Assembly (NCBI RefSeq): GCF_030272615.1
Contig: NC_081412.1
Location: forward strand, 683,836,583 to 683,900,582
DNA: 64,000 nucleotides
Source: Cryptomeria japonica
Lineage: Eukaryota; Streptophyta; Pinopsida; Cupressales; Cupressaceae
Reading direction: 5' to 3'
The position numbers and the translations under genes were made by a program. Below the pieces are notes generated by a model. That model did not search any database. It was not told where the DNA came from and saw only the letters and a program-made list of their open reading frames with translations. The number at the start of each line of letters is the position of its first letter. The first letter of the stretch is position 1. Shown here piece by piece: positions 10,631-22,936 of the stretch.

Positions 10631-13600
10631 TCATTCATCTTCTACTTCTTCGGTATCTTCTTCTTCCATCACATTATACTTTATCGGCCTTCCTCTTGCA
10701 TCATGTCTAACAACAAATGACCAACCCAGTTTATGTGGAACCTCAGAGTAAAATACTTGCTCACATTGGCTTGGAAGAACATAGGGCTCATCCCCAACTA
10801 GTTCAAATAAACTTGTATTTAGCATTATAAAACCATTATCATGTTCAATAACAGTTCTATCGGGATCATTTTTATTCAATCGTAGCCTCTACCATTTGAC
10901 GAAGAAAAAAACTAATTTGAAGGAATTAAAGTCACACTCAAGTATATCATCCAAAATGCCATAGTATCGACTTTGAGACTGTTGAGGATGAATGTCATTT
11001 CTCGATGAAATATTTGTCACCTCAAAGACTGCAGTGATGCCAGAATCACAAGTTTTCTTCATGTCATCCAACTTTTTTATGCAAAATTTATGACCATTGT
11101 AGCACATAGCATTGTGGTGTTTTACCTGTGATATGTCAAACATGTAAAATTTATTGCATTGTGAGTTGATAAATATATGGGTGATTAATAAATTTATACG
11201 TGCCTATTTATCTCTTAAACCATATGCTAAATCAATTTCCCTTTGCGTAACATTGGAATCTCCATTACAATGTGCTTCTTTAACCAATGAAGCCACACCT
11301 TCCCATGTTAATGTGCGTCCAGAATGTTGACAACGTTCAATCCATACCATCTTCCAATCAAGATTGTTTGCAATATACAAATGTAGTGCATCCCACTCTC
11401 GACCAACTATACAAAAAATAAATAGACGTCTTACAACCGATTTATTTTGAAGATTAAGAATTAATTAACTACAATAACATCTTATAATTACGTCTCACTT
11501 TCCTCAATCTACCTTTACCTGTCAAGTACTCCCCTTCAAATTTTTTAATGGTGTTGGGATCCCAAATGCGATCTACGTGGATCTTTGCTGCAAACTTAGG
11601 AAGATATTCAGAAATGTACACCATAGTCTGGTATACCATATATCCCTCCACCATAGAACCCTCAGGATGTGCTCTTTGTTGAACCAAAGCCTTCAAAAAT
11701 TTCAAGTGCCTCTCAACCATCCACATTGACCTAGTGTGTACAAGTCCACACAATTCAATCTCCTCAACTTGGTGTATGAGGTAGTGATCTTGTGCATTGA
11801 AAAAAGTTGGAGTTAGACACTTTTGCATTTCACACATTAAATGAGTAATTTTTCTCTTCCAATATTTTATATCGTCTTTATGGATTTCTTTACATGACAA
11901 CCACCTACAAGGTATTCAAGACACAAAAAAATATATTACATAAGAAGTAAAACAAATCGCAAATACAATATCTATACAATGAACTAAACAAATATCACTA
12001 CTTACCTTATGTATTTTCCAAGATCATATATGACTTGCTTGACATTATTGTCGAAGTCATCTGGGAGAGATAGAGGTAGAATGTACTGCAACAATTATAA
12101 AATTATCTTTTCATTTTTTTGTAACATAATGAAAAGTACACGTACGCTCAGTACTTAAATACATACTAAAAACACAAGAACTTGAATTACCTTAATGAAG
12201 GTATGCCAATCATGCATTTTCATCCCTGGCCCAAATTCACTTTTCTTTGATATGTGATTGTTTATGTTCGCAGCAAATCCTATGGGAAATCAAATTTTCT
12301 GTATGACTTCTTTTATAGCATTGCTTTGCTAGTCCATTAATAACCAAGGAAGCTCACTTATATTAATCTGGTCTCCATGGCTATTTGATTGAATAACATT
12401 TATCATTGCATGATTGGAATCCTAAATGTCACTACATATTTTGACAATTTTTTCTTTGTCACGCATTCCATCCAATATTTTCCATAATGTCTATGTTATA
12501 TTCTTTCCAATATGCATACTATCAAACAAATGAACAATTTGTAACTGCTCGTAGTAGGGCAACCTACTAAATTGTCGGGGATAACTTTTTATTCCCTTAG
12601 GAAGGTGGTCATTTATGCCTTCCCGACCATCATGATCATCAATCAGATCATCAGTAAACAAAACAAAATAGAAAAGATGTTTTATGACAAACCAATAGAT
12701 GGAATGGCATTACCTTGATGATTAATTCTATTATATTCCAATTTCCATAGGTGAGGTGTCATTCTTTGTGGCTTCGATGTATTCTCTTCTTTCCCATTGA
12801 AAATATGTTTTTTAGTATTTTGATACTTATGATTTTTGTGGAGAAAGTGCCTATACTCATCAAACACTTGCTTTCCTAAACTTTTTGAATGACGAGATTT
12901 CATCTTTGGACCACAAACAGGACATGGAAATTTTCCCTTTGTTTGAAGACCTACAAGATAATATATAATTGGATTAAATATGATAATTTTTTGAATTATA
13001 ATGTTCATGCACAACTTAAACACTATAACATACCACAAAAATGTGTTAGCCCCGGGGCATCGTGTATTGTCCATAGAAGCATCGCATGGAATTGAAATTG
13101 TCTTTGTCTTATTGGTCTAGAGATGTCATACATAGTGACACCATTCCATAACTCCAGCAACTCATCGATAAGAGGCTCGATATATAAATTCATATCTTTA
13201 ACTTGGTACTTAGCTAATCGAATGAACAAAAACATTACATAATTATTATGACCATTTTACTGCAATATTTATAATTAAATTTAGATGACTATATTTAAAT
13301 GATAAAATACCTGGAACAATCATTGCCAACATTATGTGCTCCCTCTTTATTGACATCCATGGAGGAATGTTATTGTTGGTAACAAAAACAAGCCACACTG
13401 AGTAAATAGATCTCATCTCTCCAAATAGATTGACACCATCCACTGCCAATGAAAGCCTGAGATTATGAGGTTCTTCTTTAAAGTGTGGCCACTTTTCCTC
13501 TATGTCCATAAATGCTGAACCATCCACAAGCATTCGAATAATGTCATCTCGACTTCTATTGCGTGCATGGTAATCCATAAATTGTGCCAAGGTAGTGCAC

Positions 13601-14633
13601 TTGAATAATCGTTGCATACGTGGAATAATGGGAATATAGCGAAGAACCTTGCAAGGAACCCTTTTTGTTATTTGATTTGTTTGATATCTAGTGATATGAC
13701 ATTCAAGACATTCAGTTCGAAATTCATGTTGTTTGTGATATATAATATGATCATTGGGACAAGCATCTATTGCTTGATACTCCATTCCAATATCTTTCAT
13801 AACGGTAGATAATTCTCGGTATGAGCAAGGTAGAATATTTGATGGTGGTAACAAAAACTCACCTATCAATCTACAGCAATAAAATATAATTTGTTATAAT
13901 AAAGAATATTAATGGTACAACATGATTCACAGTTTATTATGACATATATGACATGCCTTAACATACATGACATTGTTATGTTGGATAAACCATTCATAAC
14001 CTTCAAGCTCACCAACAACAATACAGCAGAGAGAAGAGTTTCCTGTGAGCCTTCATAAAGGGCCTCAGATGCCTTCTCAAGTAGAGGGACATCATGAACA
14101 ACAACAAGTTCATCTTCATAATCATGATCAGTTGCGCGAGTACTAAATGATTCATGGATCAATGTATTTGTACCATCATCTTCAATTGTGTTTTCTGGCT
14201 CATGATCGTCATCTTCCATGGGATCATTATCTTCAACTTTGATATTCACACCTCGATGCTCGTCCACTTTGAAAATCATATTCTCAAGGTTGTGTTGATC
14301 CATACCATGTGCTCCGGGGTGCTCGACCTATATAAAATTGATATACATAAATAAACTGTGATCATGATCTCATCATCACGTGACATATTATGTATATAAA
14401 TTGTCAAAACGATATAATGAAAAACTTATAAATGGATGATAATCATGTCCACCTTCAATGTGACCATGCAACCTATAATGTTTCTTCATTGTTTGGATTA
14501 GAAGTCTTCTAGTCTTTAACCCCTTACAAATTTTGCATGGACAATAACATTTTCCATCACCTTTTCTTTTCAAGTTAGACCACAATCTAGCAATTGTCTC
14601 CTTATTTTGTTGTTTGTTGATATTGTCTGACAT
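10631..14633 (-). pseudogene. tnp2-type CACTA transposase, interrupted
   Basis: Domains in order on the minus strand: transposase-associated zinc-finger domain (14430-14633, CYCPCKICKG...HYRLHGH), an acidic linker (13990-14300), and the Transposase_21/tnp2 catalytic region (13246-13860: DACPNDHIIYHKQHEF, LSLAVDGVNLFGEM, NNNIPPWMSIKREHIML; 13023-13235: EPLIDELLELWNGV; 12700-12960: KGKFPCPVC; 12500-12560: IVHLFDSMHIGKNI). Then come DUF4218 (11469-11900, HPEGSMVEGYMVYQT) and DUF4216 (10631-11143). The protein would bind element ends and cut them. Stops at 12329 and 12290 break MD*QSN and QKI*FP. The first intron donor near 14426 is TATAAG where copy 2 has GGTAAG. Introns separate most blocks. 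Confidence 0.85.
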
Positions 14634-14656
14634 GGTCTTTCTTCACAGGCAAGAAA

Positions 14657-16029
14657 ATAGAAATTATTGTCTAACATGGTCTTTCCCTCAGGAGCTGGCA
14701 GATCCTGCTTCCATACTTTAATTCTATTTCCTCAAAGGACAACCCTAAAAATCCATGCATTGCAAACAACTTTTTACACCTTTGTTGGTTGTGGTGGCAT
14801 CACAGACAGTTTACATCAATAAATGAAGAACATGCCAATGCTTTTAATGCAAAAGTAGAAGTCTATCTCTTATTCAATATCTCTAGTGAAACCCCCATGA
14901 TCTTTTGTTAGAGTAGAATTTGATATATTCTAGAAGGGGTCTTGTCCTTTGTTGATGGGATATTCATCTACCTCAAGAAATAATTGTTCTTATCTCCAAC
15001 AAGAAGTGGAACTAAATGAAGATCTAGCACCATGAAATTAATCCTCAAAAGGATTACTATAGTTAGTTTTGGTAGATAATGATCTGGGTAAAATACTAAT
15101 GTGGCTTTACGAAACATTATGTACTAGCTTAGCATACTCTAATAACTTTGGTGCGACATGCTACATCCAATTAAGTCTCCATTGGTATCTCTATTGTGTT
15201 TATGGATTGGGATTCAATGTACTCTTTTTATACACAGATTTTACTTTCAACTGAGGAGGTTTGTATGTACTTACTTGTCTTTCGATTGTATCCCTATTTC
15301 AAGAATTTCTTCTATCAACAAATCATTTGTTGTAAGTTGTACAAGTGGAAGCTTGAATAGAGGTTTTGTAAGAGAGATAAATAGACCTAAATATTATGGC
15401 TTAATAATGATCAATAGGTAAACAGATAAGAAACTCTCAATATCAAAATGACTTTCTCAATTGTCTTTACTAGAAATGGATAGATCTGCTAATAATGGCT
15501 TTATGACTGTATGTCAACTTTAGACTCAATCCAAGAAGAGCTATAACTAATATGCGATATCTAGATTTATGATCTCTATAATATAACAATCCAATAATTA
15601 TGTTTCCACGCATCAACACAAACATCATGCTATTGTTCAGCCATAGCAATTGATATCCTAATTATAGAATGTGAAATATGCACATAACTATGAATAAAGA
15701 TTAAGAAAAACAAAGAAAGATGCTTATTGCAAACATAAATGACTAATGGACAAGAATTGAATTCATTGTAGATAGTTTTGAATATCAAATTCACTTATTT
15801 GTGTGAATTTAGTAATGCATGTACTCGTGGCCAACCATTTATCTCTTTCATAAATTAAACACTTATTAATAACATTAAATGGCTGAGTAATTATGTTTTA
15901 GTAGAAATTGAAAATAAAATATTTTATTCCAGGACAGCTCACACTATTCCCTATCATATTTTAGACTCTCAATTTTGTTAGTAGTGGTTTGATGTCTTTG
16001 GAGCTGATCATTGCATTTCTTTAGTTACG
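14657..16029. other. No recognisable gene
   Basis: AT-rich spacer between CACTA copy 1 and the PPR fragment. Bases 14621-14690 contain a local duplication of the segment GACATGGTCTTTC, about 50 bp apart. No domain signature was found in any frame. Confidence 0.5.
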
Positions 16030-16725
16030 TTTGCCAGCCTACTCCCAGCCTGCGCCAAAATGGGAGCTTTGGAATAGGGTATGGACATCCATCAAAGCAT
16101 AAAAGATAGAGGAATTTTGTCAGATGTAGTTGCAACTGCACAAAATGGATTTGTTGAGAAGGCTTTAGAAACTTTCAAGCAAATGCAATCGGCAGGTGTA
16201 AAGCCAAATTCCATGACCATTGCTACTATCCTCCCTGCTTGTGCCAAAATGGGAGATTTGGAATAGGGTATGGACATTAATCGAAGCATAAAGGATAGAG
16301 AAATTTTGTCAGATGTTGTAGTTGTAACTGCCTTGGTAGACATGTATGCAAAATGTGGAAGCATAGACAAGGCATGTGAACTATTTGATAGAATGCCTGA
16401 AAGAAATGTTGTCTCGTGGACTACAATGATTGTTGGATATGCACAAAATGGATTTGTCGAAAAGGCTTTAGACACTTTCAAGAAAATGAAATTGGAAGGA
16501 ATAAAGCCAAATTCCACAACCTTTGCCAGCATCCTCCCTGCCTGTGAAAAAATGGGAGCTTTGGAACAAGGTATGGACATCCATCAAAGCATAATGGATA
16601 GAGGAATTTTGTTAGGTGTTGTACTTGCAAATGCCCTGCTTGACATGAATGCAAAATGTGGAAACATGGACAAGGCTTGTGAATTGTTTGATACGATGCC
16701 GCAAAGAGATGTGATCTCATGTTAA
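16030..16725 (+). pseudogene. PPR protein fragment (PLS class), broken
   Basis: One frame holds about three partial repeat modules: FASLLPACAKMGALE*GMDIHQS, then an internal PPR array (DMYAKCGSIDKACELFDRMP, VVSWTTMIVGYAQNGF, KPNSTTFASILPAC), ending CELFDTMPQRDVISC and TAA (16723). PLS-class PPR proteins bind organellar RNA, often for C-to-U editing. The same stop, TAG within E*GMD, occurs in two successive modules (16075, 16264), where the third module has CAA. The first module lacks about 35 residues, close to one PPR unit (SDVV joins AT-AQNGF). No start, transit peptide or E/DYW end is present. This is a gene fragment, possibly carried by a transposon. Confidence 0.85.
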
Positions 16726-16879
16726 CAATCAACATGCGTGTATATGGGAGGAAGGGATTACTGATACAAAATTGAATGCTCACTCCTCAATCATAGTTCT
16801 ATGGTTTTACGAGATTAAACTAGGACAATTAACCACCACATGTATATTTTTTGCAACATGAAATTAAAAACTAGGGCAA

Positions 16880-17226
16880 TTTGAATCTATACCTCCTGCA
16901 TGGGATTGCCTTCGACATGGGTTTGATGTTCTTAGGGGTTGAAGTCACCACGGATGTCTATGTGGGATTGCAATTCACAAATGAATTCCCCACCTCTTTT
17001 TTTATTTTTGTAATGGCTGCTGTCATCGAAATTATGATGAACTCGAGCACTTTTTCAAAAAAAAGAAAATTCTCATTTCTAATGCCTTCTTCGTTGAAAC
17101 CAAATGCGTAATTTCCATCAGAATTACAATGAATGCGGGCATTTTTTCAAAAAAAATCAAATTTGGCCACAATATACCTTCTCCATTGGAAACCTCAGTC
17201 GAAAATCTAGTCCAAATGTATTAGTG
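16880..17226. repeat. Dispersed repeat copy 1 ending in TTAGTG
   Basis: This segment is about 70% similar by eye to 39545-39879, and both copies stop at the same bases, TATTAGTG. It contains two tandem variants of a roughly 70-bp unit (CTTTTTCAAAAAAAAG ... CTTCTTCGTTGAAACC, then TTTTTTCAAAAAAAATC ... CCTTCTCCATTGGAAACC). The shared edge and internal tandem units look like a transposon terminus. On the minus strand it would begin CACTAATAC. It directly abuts the truncated 5' LTR of Copia B. Confidence 0.7.
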
Positions 17227-18245
17227 TATGATAGAGCGCATTGGATGAATACAAGCATTATTTAATGAAGGACAATGATCAGCTAGAGATGTATAAATGA
17301 TTGGTATGTCGTGCATGAAGTTTGTTAAGGATCTATGGCAATAGAAGATCAGCATGAAGATATACAACGTAGATTGAACCACAATAACCTTGTGCAAGTT
17401 CCAAGAAAGGAATGCAAGTCCCTAGGCAAGGTAAACATTTTCAAATCGAAGGATGCATTGAACCTAGTCAAGATTGAAGATCTGATGGCTAAGATTGATC
17501 ATGGGAAATGTGATCAAGGAGATTAAGCAGTTAGCAAATTGTTTATAAATAAGAAATTATTGATGAACAATGTATGAAGGAAAATGTAAGCACAGGGATG
17601 CTACATAGTGATTACTAAGCATAGAAGCTTGAAGACTTGTTTGAATAATAGAGTAGAGAGCCCAGCAGATGGACAAGATAAGTCCTATGACAAGATTGTT
17701 TTGAGCAAATAAGAATTTGCTTTAGCATTTTAGATGTGAAGTTGCAGATATATTTTTATTACTGTTATTTTGTAAGTGATAGAAAATCTCTTAACCGAGT
17801 GGACTTAACAGTCTTATTTGTAAACCCTCTAGCAAGGTAAGATTCTAAATGAGTGTTTGAAATCCTTTGACAAGGTCACTTCTAACAAAGTGAAGATCCT
17901 AATAGATCTGAGTTAAATCTCTTAACCGCAATGTGTTTGTAATCTTCAACAGGATTTTCTTTTAACCGAGCATACTCTAGAAGAGTATATTTCTTAGTGG
18001 GTCCGAAATCCCACAATGGTTTTTCCCTATTTGGTTTTCCATGTTAAATCTGGTGTTATATGTGTTATGATGATTATATGTTTATGAGTTTGCATGTTTA
18101 GCAGTTTTTGGTTATATTGCTGAAGTATAAGTTACCGAGGTTGAATCTGTTGATTTTATGGATTATTAAGTTTGTATGATTCACCCCCCCTCTCATCTTG
18201 TTCGCTATTGGCATCAGTACTTTACAATTAGTATCAGAACTATCA
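17227..18245 (+). repeat. Truncated 5' LTR of Copia B
   Basis: Homologous from TATGATAGAGCGC (17227) to ACTATCA (18245) with 23403-24437. The first about 466 bp of the LTR, present at 22937-23402, are missing. It holds the TGATTCACCCCCCCTCTCA box near its 3' end (18178-18196) and the stem-loop segment at 18015-18043. Confidence 0.9.
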
Positions 18246-18246
18246 A

Positions 18247-18260
18247 TTGGTATTAGAGCT
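18247..18260 (+). promoter_or_regulatory. Primer-binding site of Copia B
   Basis: TTGGTATTAGAGCT lies one base after the 5' LTR. It matches the TTGGTATCAGAGC class complementary to the 3' end of initiator tRNA-Met, with one C-to-T change. Confidence 0.85.
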
Positions 18261-18392
18261 TTGGACTCTGGAAGAAAAAGTTTAAAGGTACTTGACGCAA
18301 AGATCCGAAGATGTATAAAAGGGATGCACCAAAGCTGAACAAGTCAAGTTTCTCTACATGGTAGAAAACGATGAATTTGCACTTATCAGGAA

Positions 18393-21300
18393 TTGGAGAA
18401 TGATTACATTCCACCGAGCACCAATCCAACGACCTTGGAAGAGATAAAGGCAAAGCAAGAACATATCCAAGCTATGATTGGAATAACATCAGCATTGACC
18501 GACTCAGAATTTAATGACCTAGAAGGTCGTAATGATGCAAACGCAATGTGGACTAAGCTTATATCTATGTATGGTGGTGATGAACATGTTCGAAGAGAAA
18601 AAGTAGATAGTCTAAGAGGACAACTTGAAACCATGAGAATGAATGAAGGTGAGAACATAACCCAATGCAGTACAAGGCTAAAGGAGACTGTCAATCAAAT
18701 TAAAGGAGTGGGAGGAACTATTGAAGAAAAAGATGTAACAAGTAAGTTGTTAAGAACCCTTCTACCTACTTATGCCATTTGAGTCTCTGCAATCAATGAA
18801 CTAAGGTCTGTACCAAACATGCCAGTTTCTTTGGATACTACTATTGGTAAGCTACATGCATTTAAGTTAAGTAATTTTGATAACAGTGGGTCTTTGGTAA
18901 ATAAAGTAGAATCTGCATTCAGTTCTTTTCATATTGGTGAATCTGATGATTATAATGATAGAATGAGTAAGTACTCTAAAGGAAATCATAGTGGAGCAAG
19001 TGAAAGATTTTGTAAGAACATGGAAGAAGTGCACAAACTGTATGAGGAAATCAAGAAGCAAGAAGAGTTTGAAGCACTATTGGCTAGAAGGTTACCAAGA
19101 GGAAAAGGTAAGTATAAAGGAAAGCTACCCTTAAAATGTTTCAATTGTGATAAAATAGGACATATGGCTTCTAACTACCTTGATAAAGAATCTAGTGAAA
19201 AGAGAGAATACTGAGATAACAGGAAGAAAGAAAACCAATATAGAGGACACTGAGACTTCAGAAGAAGAGACAGAAAGACATGCCTAGTAGCTGATGAGGA
19301 ATCCAATGATGATAAATCTGATGAAACTGATACTGAGGAAGTTGTTTATGTGGCTATTAAAGATGGATCTGATGAAGAAAGGTATGAAGAAAAAGCTCTA
19401 ATATCTCACATAAATAATAATGATTCTTGGATCATAGATAGTGGATGCTCACATCACATGACAGGTAATAAACACAACTTTGTTAAACTAGAAGACTATG
19501 ATGGAGGCTATGTAGGATTTGGTAATGATGCACCATTTCTGGTGAAAGGTAAAGGATCTATAACACTTCTTGACAAAGCTAAATGTGATGATGTATACTG
19601 GGTTGAAGGATTGAAATACAATTTGTTGAGTGTAGCACAGCTAAACAATACAGGATACCGAATAGAATTTCAGAAAGGAATTGTCAAAGTTCATGACAAG
19701 CATGGAAAGTTAGCTGCTACTGGGACACAAACAAAAGGTAATACATTTCATCTTGACTCAGCTCGGAACAAGTGTCTTTATGCAAAGATAGATGATTCCT
19801 GGTTATGGCATAAAAGGTTTTTTCATGTAAATTTTGATAATTTGATCAAAATAAGCAACAAGCACTAAGTAAGAGGCCTACCGAGTCTGGAAAAACCTGA
19901 GAATGCTATATGCCGAGGATGCCAATTGGGTAAGATGACAAGATTAAGTTTTACAAGTAAGTCCTACACTTCTAAAGGAATTTTAGATCTAGTACATACT
20001 GATCTCTGTGGTCCTATGAAAGTTCAAAGTTATTATGGTGATAAATATTTCATATTATTTGTGGATGATTACTCAAGGATGATGTCAGTTATGTTTTTAA
20101 AAGAAAAATTAGAAGCTTTTCAAATGTTTAAATGGTACAAGGCAAGAGTTGAAAATGAAACAGGAAGACAACTGAAATGCCTTAGATCTGATAGAGGAGG
20201 AGAATTCACTTCTGATGAATTTAACCTATTCTACAATGATCATGGTATAAAAAGACAAGTATCTGCACCAAGAACACCTCAGGAAAATGGGATAGTTGAG
20301 AGAAGAAATAGATCAATTGTTGACTATGCTAGAACCCTAATGATAGAAAAGAGGGTACCTCAAACATTTTGGAGAGAAGCAATCAACACTGCAGTTTACA
20401 CCCTAAACCGAGTTCAACTGAAGAAAGGAACTATGAAAACACCATATGAGATCTAGTATGACAAGAAACCTAATGTAAGTTATTTTAAAATCTGTGGAAG
20501 TAGATGCAATGTTCACAAAGATGACAGAAATGGAAAGTTTGGTCAGAAAAGTGAAGAAGGAACATTTTTTGGTTATTCTACTAGAAGTAAAGCATTTAAA
20601 TGTCTGATCAAATCATCTAACAAAATAGTAGAAAGTGCAAATGTGAAAATTGATGTATCTCCAAAAAGAAATGATGAAGGAAATTTCAAAGAACCAGAAG
20701 ATTATGAAGAATTTGTTTATGTTCAACCGAGAAGTCCTACCGAGAAAGTTGCTGAAGAAAATGAAGATAATGTCCAGTTACTGAGTGACGAAGAAGATCA
20801 TACAAAGTCTACCGAGCCCATATTAGCCAAATATGTCAGAAGACATCATGCATCAAGTCAGATCATAGGAGATAAGGATGATCCAGTAATGACAAGGAAC
20901 AAATTGAGACAGAACACATGTCTGATATCTGAATTTGAACCGAGAATAGTAAAAGAGGCATTTAACAGTGAAGATTGGGTAAATTCTATGATAGAAGAGA
21001 TTAATCAAATCAAGAAGAATGACACATTGACACTGATCCCAAGACCGAAGGACAAAAATATAATTGGTACTAAGTGGATTTTCATAAACAAGCTAAATGA
21101 AAAAGGTGAGGTCATTCGGAACAAAGCAAGACTAGTTTGCAAAGGTTATGCTCAAGAAGAAGGAATAGATTATGGTGTGACTTTTGCACCTGTGGCTAGA
21201 CTTGAGGGAGTAAGAACATTGTTGGCATATGTTGCTTTCAAAAATTTCAAGGTATATCAAATGGATGTTAAATCTGCATTTTTGAATGGTATGCTAGAAG

Positions 21301-22475
21301 AAGAAGTTTACATTGAACAACCTGAAGGATTTGTTGAAGACAAGAGTAAAGATCAGGTATGCAAATTGAACAAAGCTTTATATGGTCTGAAACAGGCACC
21401 TAGAGCATGGTATGAGAGACTGCACTCTTAATTGATCAAGATTGGTTTTGTAAGGACAAGTGAAAACAACAATATGTACATGAAGAATAATGAGGACAAT
21501 GGAATACTGATCTCAGCCATATTTGTTGATGATATTATTTTTTGTGGTAATGACTCCTTATGCAAGAACTTTGGAAATGAAATGTGCAAAGAATTTGAGA
21601 TGTCATTAATCAGTGAGATAAAGTATTTTATAGGTTTACAGATACTGCAAATGAAAGATGAGATTTTCATTACTCAATCCAAGTACATAAAGGAAATCTT
21701 GAAGAAATTTGGAATGGAGGATTCTAAACCAGTAAGTACTCCTATGACTACTAACTGTAAACTATCAAAGAATGATGAGCATGCATCTGTTGATGAGACA
21801 ATTTACCGATCTATGATTGGAAAGTTGTAATATGTTGTGCATAGTAGACCAAATATAGCACATGCAGTAGGTATTATTGCAATATTTTCTACACATCCCA
21901 AGGAAACCCATATGAAAACAATCAAGAGAATTTTCAAATACCTAAGAGGCACTGAAGATTATGGCTTAGTATATGAAAAGAGAAATGATTTTGATTTAAA
22001 ATTTTATACTGATGCTGATTGGGCAGGCAACATTGATGACAGGAAAAGCACAAGTGGTGGAGCTTTCTTTTTGGGAGAAAGACTAGTAAGTTGGCTTAGC
22101 AAGAAACAAGGATGTATTTCATAGTCAACAATAGAAGCTGAATATGTTGCTACAGCATTGAATTGTACCAATATAGCATGGATCAAACAACTATTGGAAG
22201 GTATAAATGAGAAAGTTACCGAGCTAGTAACTATATTCTGTGATAATACGAGTGCCATTAACATTTCAAAGAATCCTGTAATGCACTCTAAGACAAAGCA
22301 TATCTCTATAAAGTATCATTATCTCAGAGAAGAAGTTTAAGAGAAGAAAGTTGTGCTAGAATATATCAGTTCCAAGGAGCAATTAGCAAACATTTTCACA
22401 AAGCCATTACTAAGGGACACTTTTGAATATCTCAGAAGCAAGTTAGGGGTCCTACCCCTATCTTCTACTCACTGA
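18393..22475 (+). pseudogene. Copia B gag-pol polyprotein with nine in-frame stops
   Basis: One frame spans about 1,360 codons. Gag has a UBN2-like region (18393-19120) and a zinc knuckle (CFNCDKIGHMASNY, last Cys replaced by Tyr). Next come protease (DSWIIDSGCSHHM), integrase with all three catalytic residues (HTDLCGP, RSDRGGEF, PQENGIVERRN; 19980-20310), RT (QMDVKSAFLNG, FVDDIIF; 21000-21720) and RNase H (FYTDADWAG, STIEAEY; 22000-22450). Stops lie at 18780, 19212, 19251, 19866, 20454, 21429, 21828, 22122 and 22338, several at sites where family members carry Trp, Gln or Arg. Upstream, 18311-18390 encodes the gag start in another frame with a TAG, so one frameshift exists there. The protein would package, copy and integrate the element. 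Confidence 0.92.
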
Positions 22476-22924
22476 CAGCATTCAGTGAAAGCATCGATTT
22501 GATGAATCTATAGAATATTTTATGTGGATTGATGTTGATTTATGCACTTTAGAAGGTTTTCTAAAAGTGTGCAGGAAATAGTGAATAGAGACAAGTTGCT
22601 CTGACCAAGACTAAGATGATACATAGCAAGGCAAATCACTTCACACGGGAAGAAATCATGATTTAGTTCTTTTACTTTTTGGCATTGTTGTCAAAGGGGG
22701 AGAAGACTAAATGGTTGACTAAATGGTAAAGCCCTAAATGAAGAAAATTATAGAAGATAATAGAAGACTAAATGATAGGGGGAGAAGGATACAAAAAGGA
22801 GAAGACTTCAGGAGATTTTAACAACTCAAAGATAACAAGAGAAGTCTAACAACAATCTAAATCTGAATTAATTTGAATATCTTGTTGGTATTACCATTTA
22901 ATTATTGGTTTTGCCATCAATGAC

Positions 22925-22936
22925 AAAGGGGGAGAT
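22925..22936 (+). promoter_or_regulatory. Polypurine tract of Copia B
   Basis: AAAGGGGGAGAT immediately precedes the 3' LTR and would prime plus-strand DNA synthesis. A second AAAGGGGGAGAAG occurs upstream near 22695. Confidence 0.85.

Larger units (their letters stand above)
6733..14656 (-). mobile_element. CACTA (En/Spm-type) transposon copy 1
   Basis: Two minus-strand genes typical of plant CACTA elements lie together: a tnp2-type transposase (10631-14633) and, downstream, a multi-exon TNPA-like gene (7028-9873). The left flank has short A/T-rich subterminal repeats (6790-6990). A partial second copy lies at 24438-24994 plus 32517-34140. Homology of the two copies ends at 14656/34140, so that is used as the right limit. 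True termini were not found, and the element may reach 17226 (see the TAGTG-ended repeat). Stops and a lost splice donor indicate this copy is inactive. Confidence 0.8.

Noticed and set aside
10284-10710. Open frames of poly-Asp/Glu, poly-Met or poly-Ile across the microsatellite
   Set aside because: They are translations of a trinucleotide repeat in each frame and are out of frame with the transposase.
5413-14888. CACTAGA (5413) and CTCTAGTG (14881-14888) as ends of CACTA copy 1
   Set aside because: Only about seven bases match and the flanking triplets (CAA and AAA) differ. Too weak to call termini.
16881-17111. 76-codon ORF in the dispersed repeat
   Set aside because: Not preserved in the second repeat copy, so unlikely to be coding.
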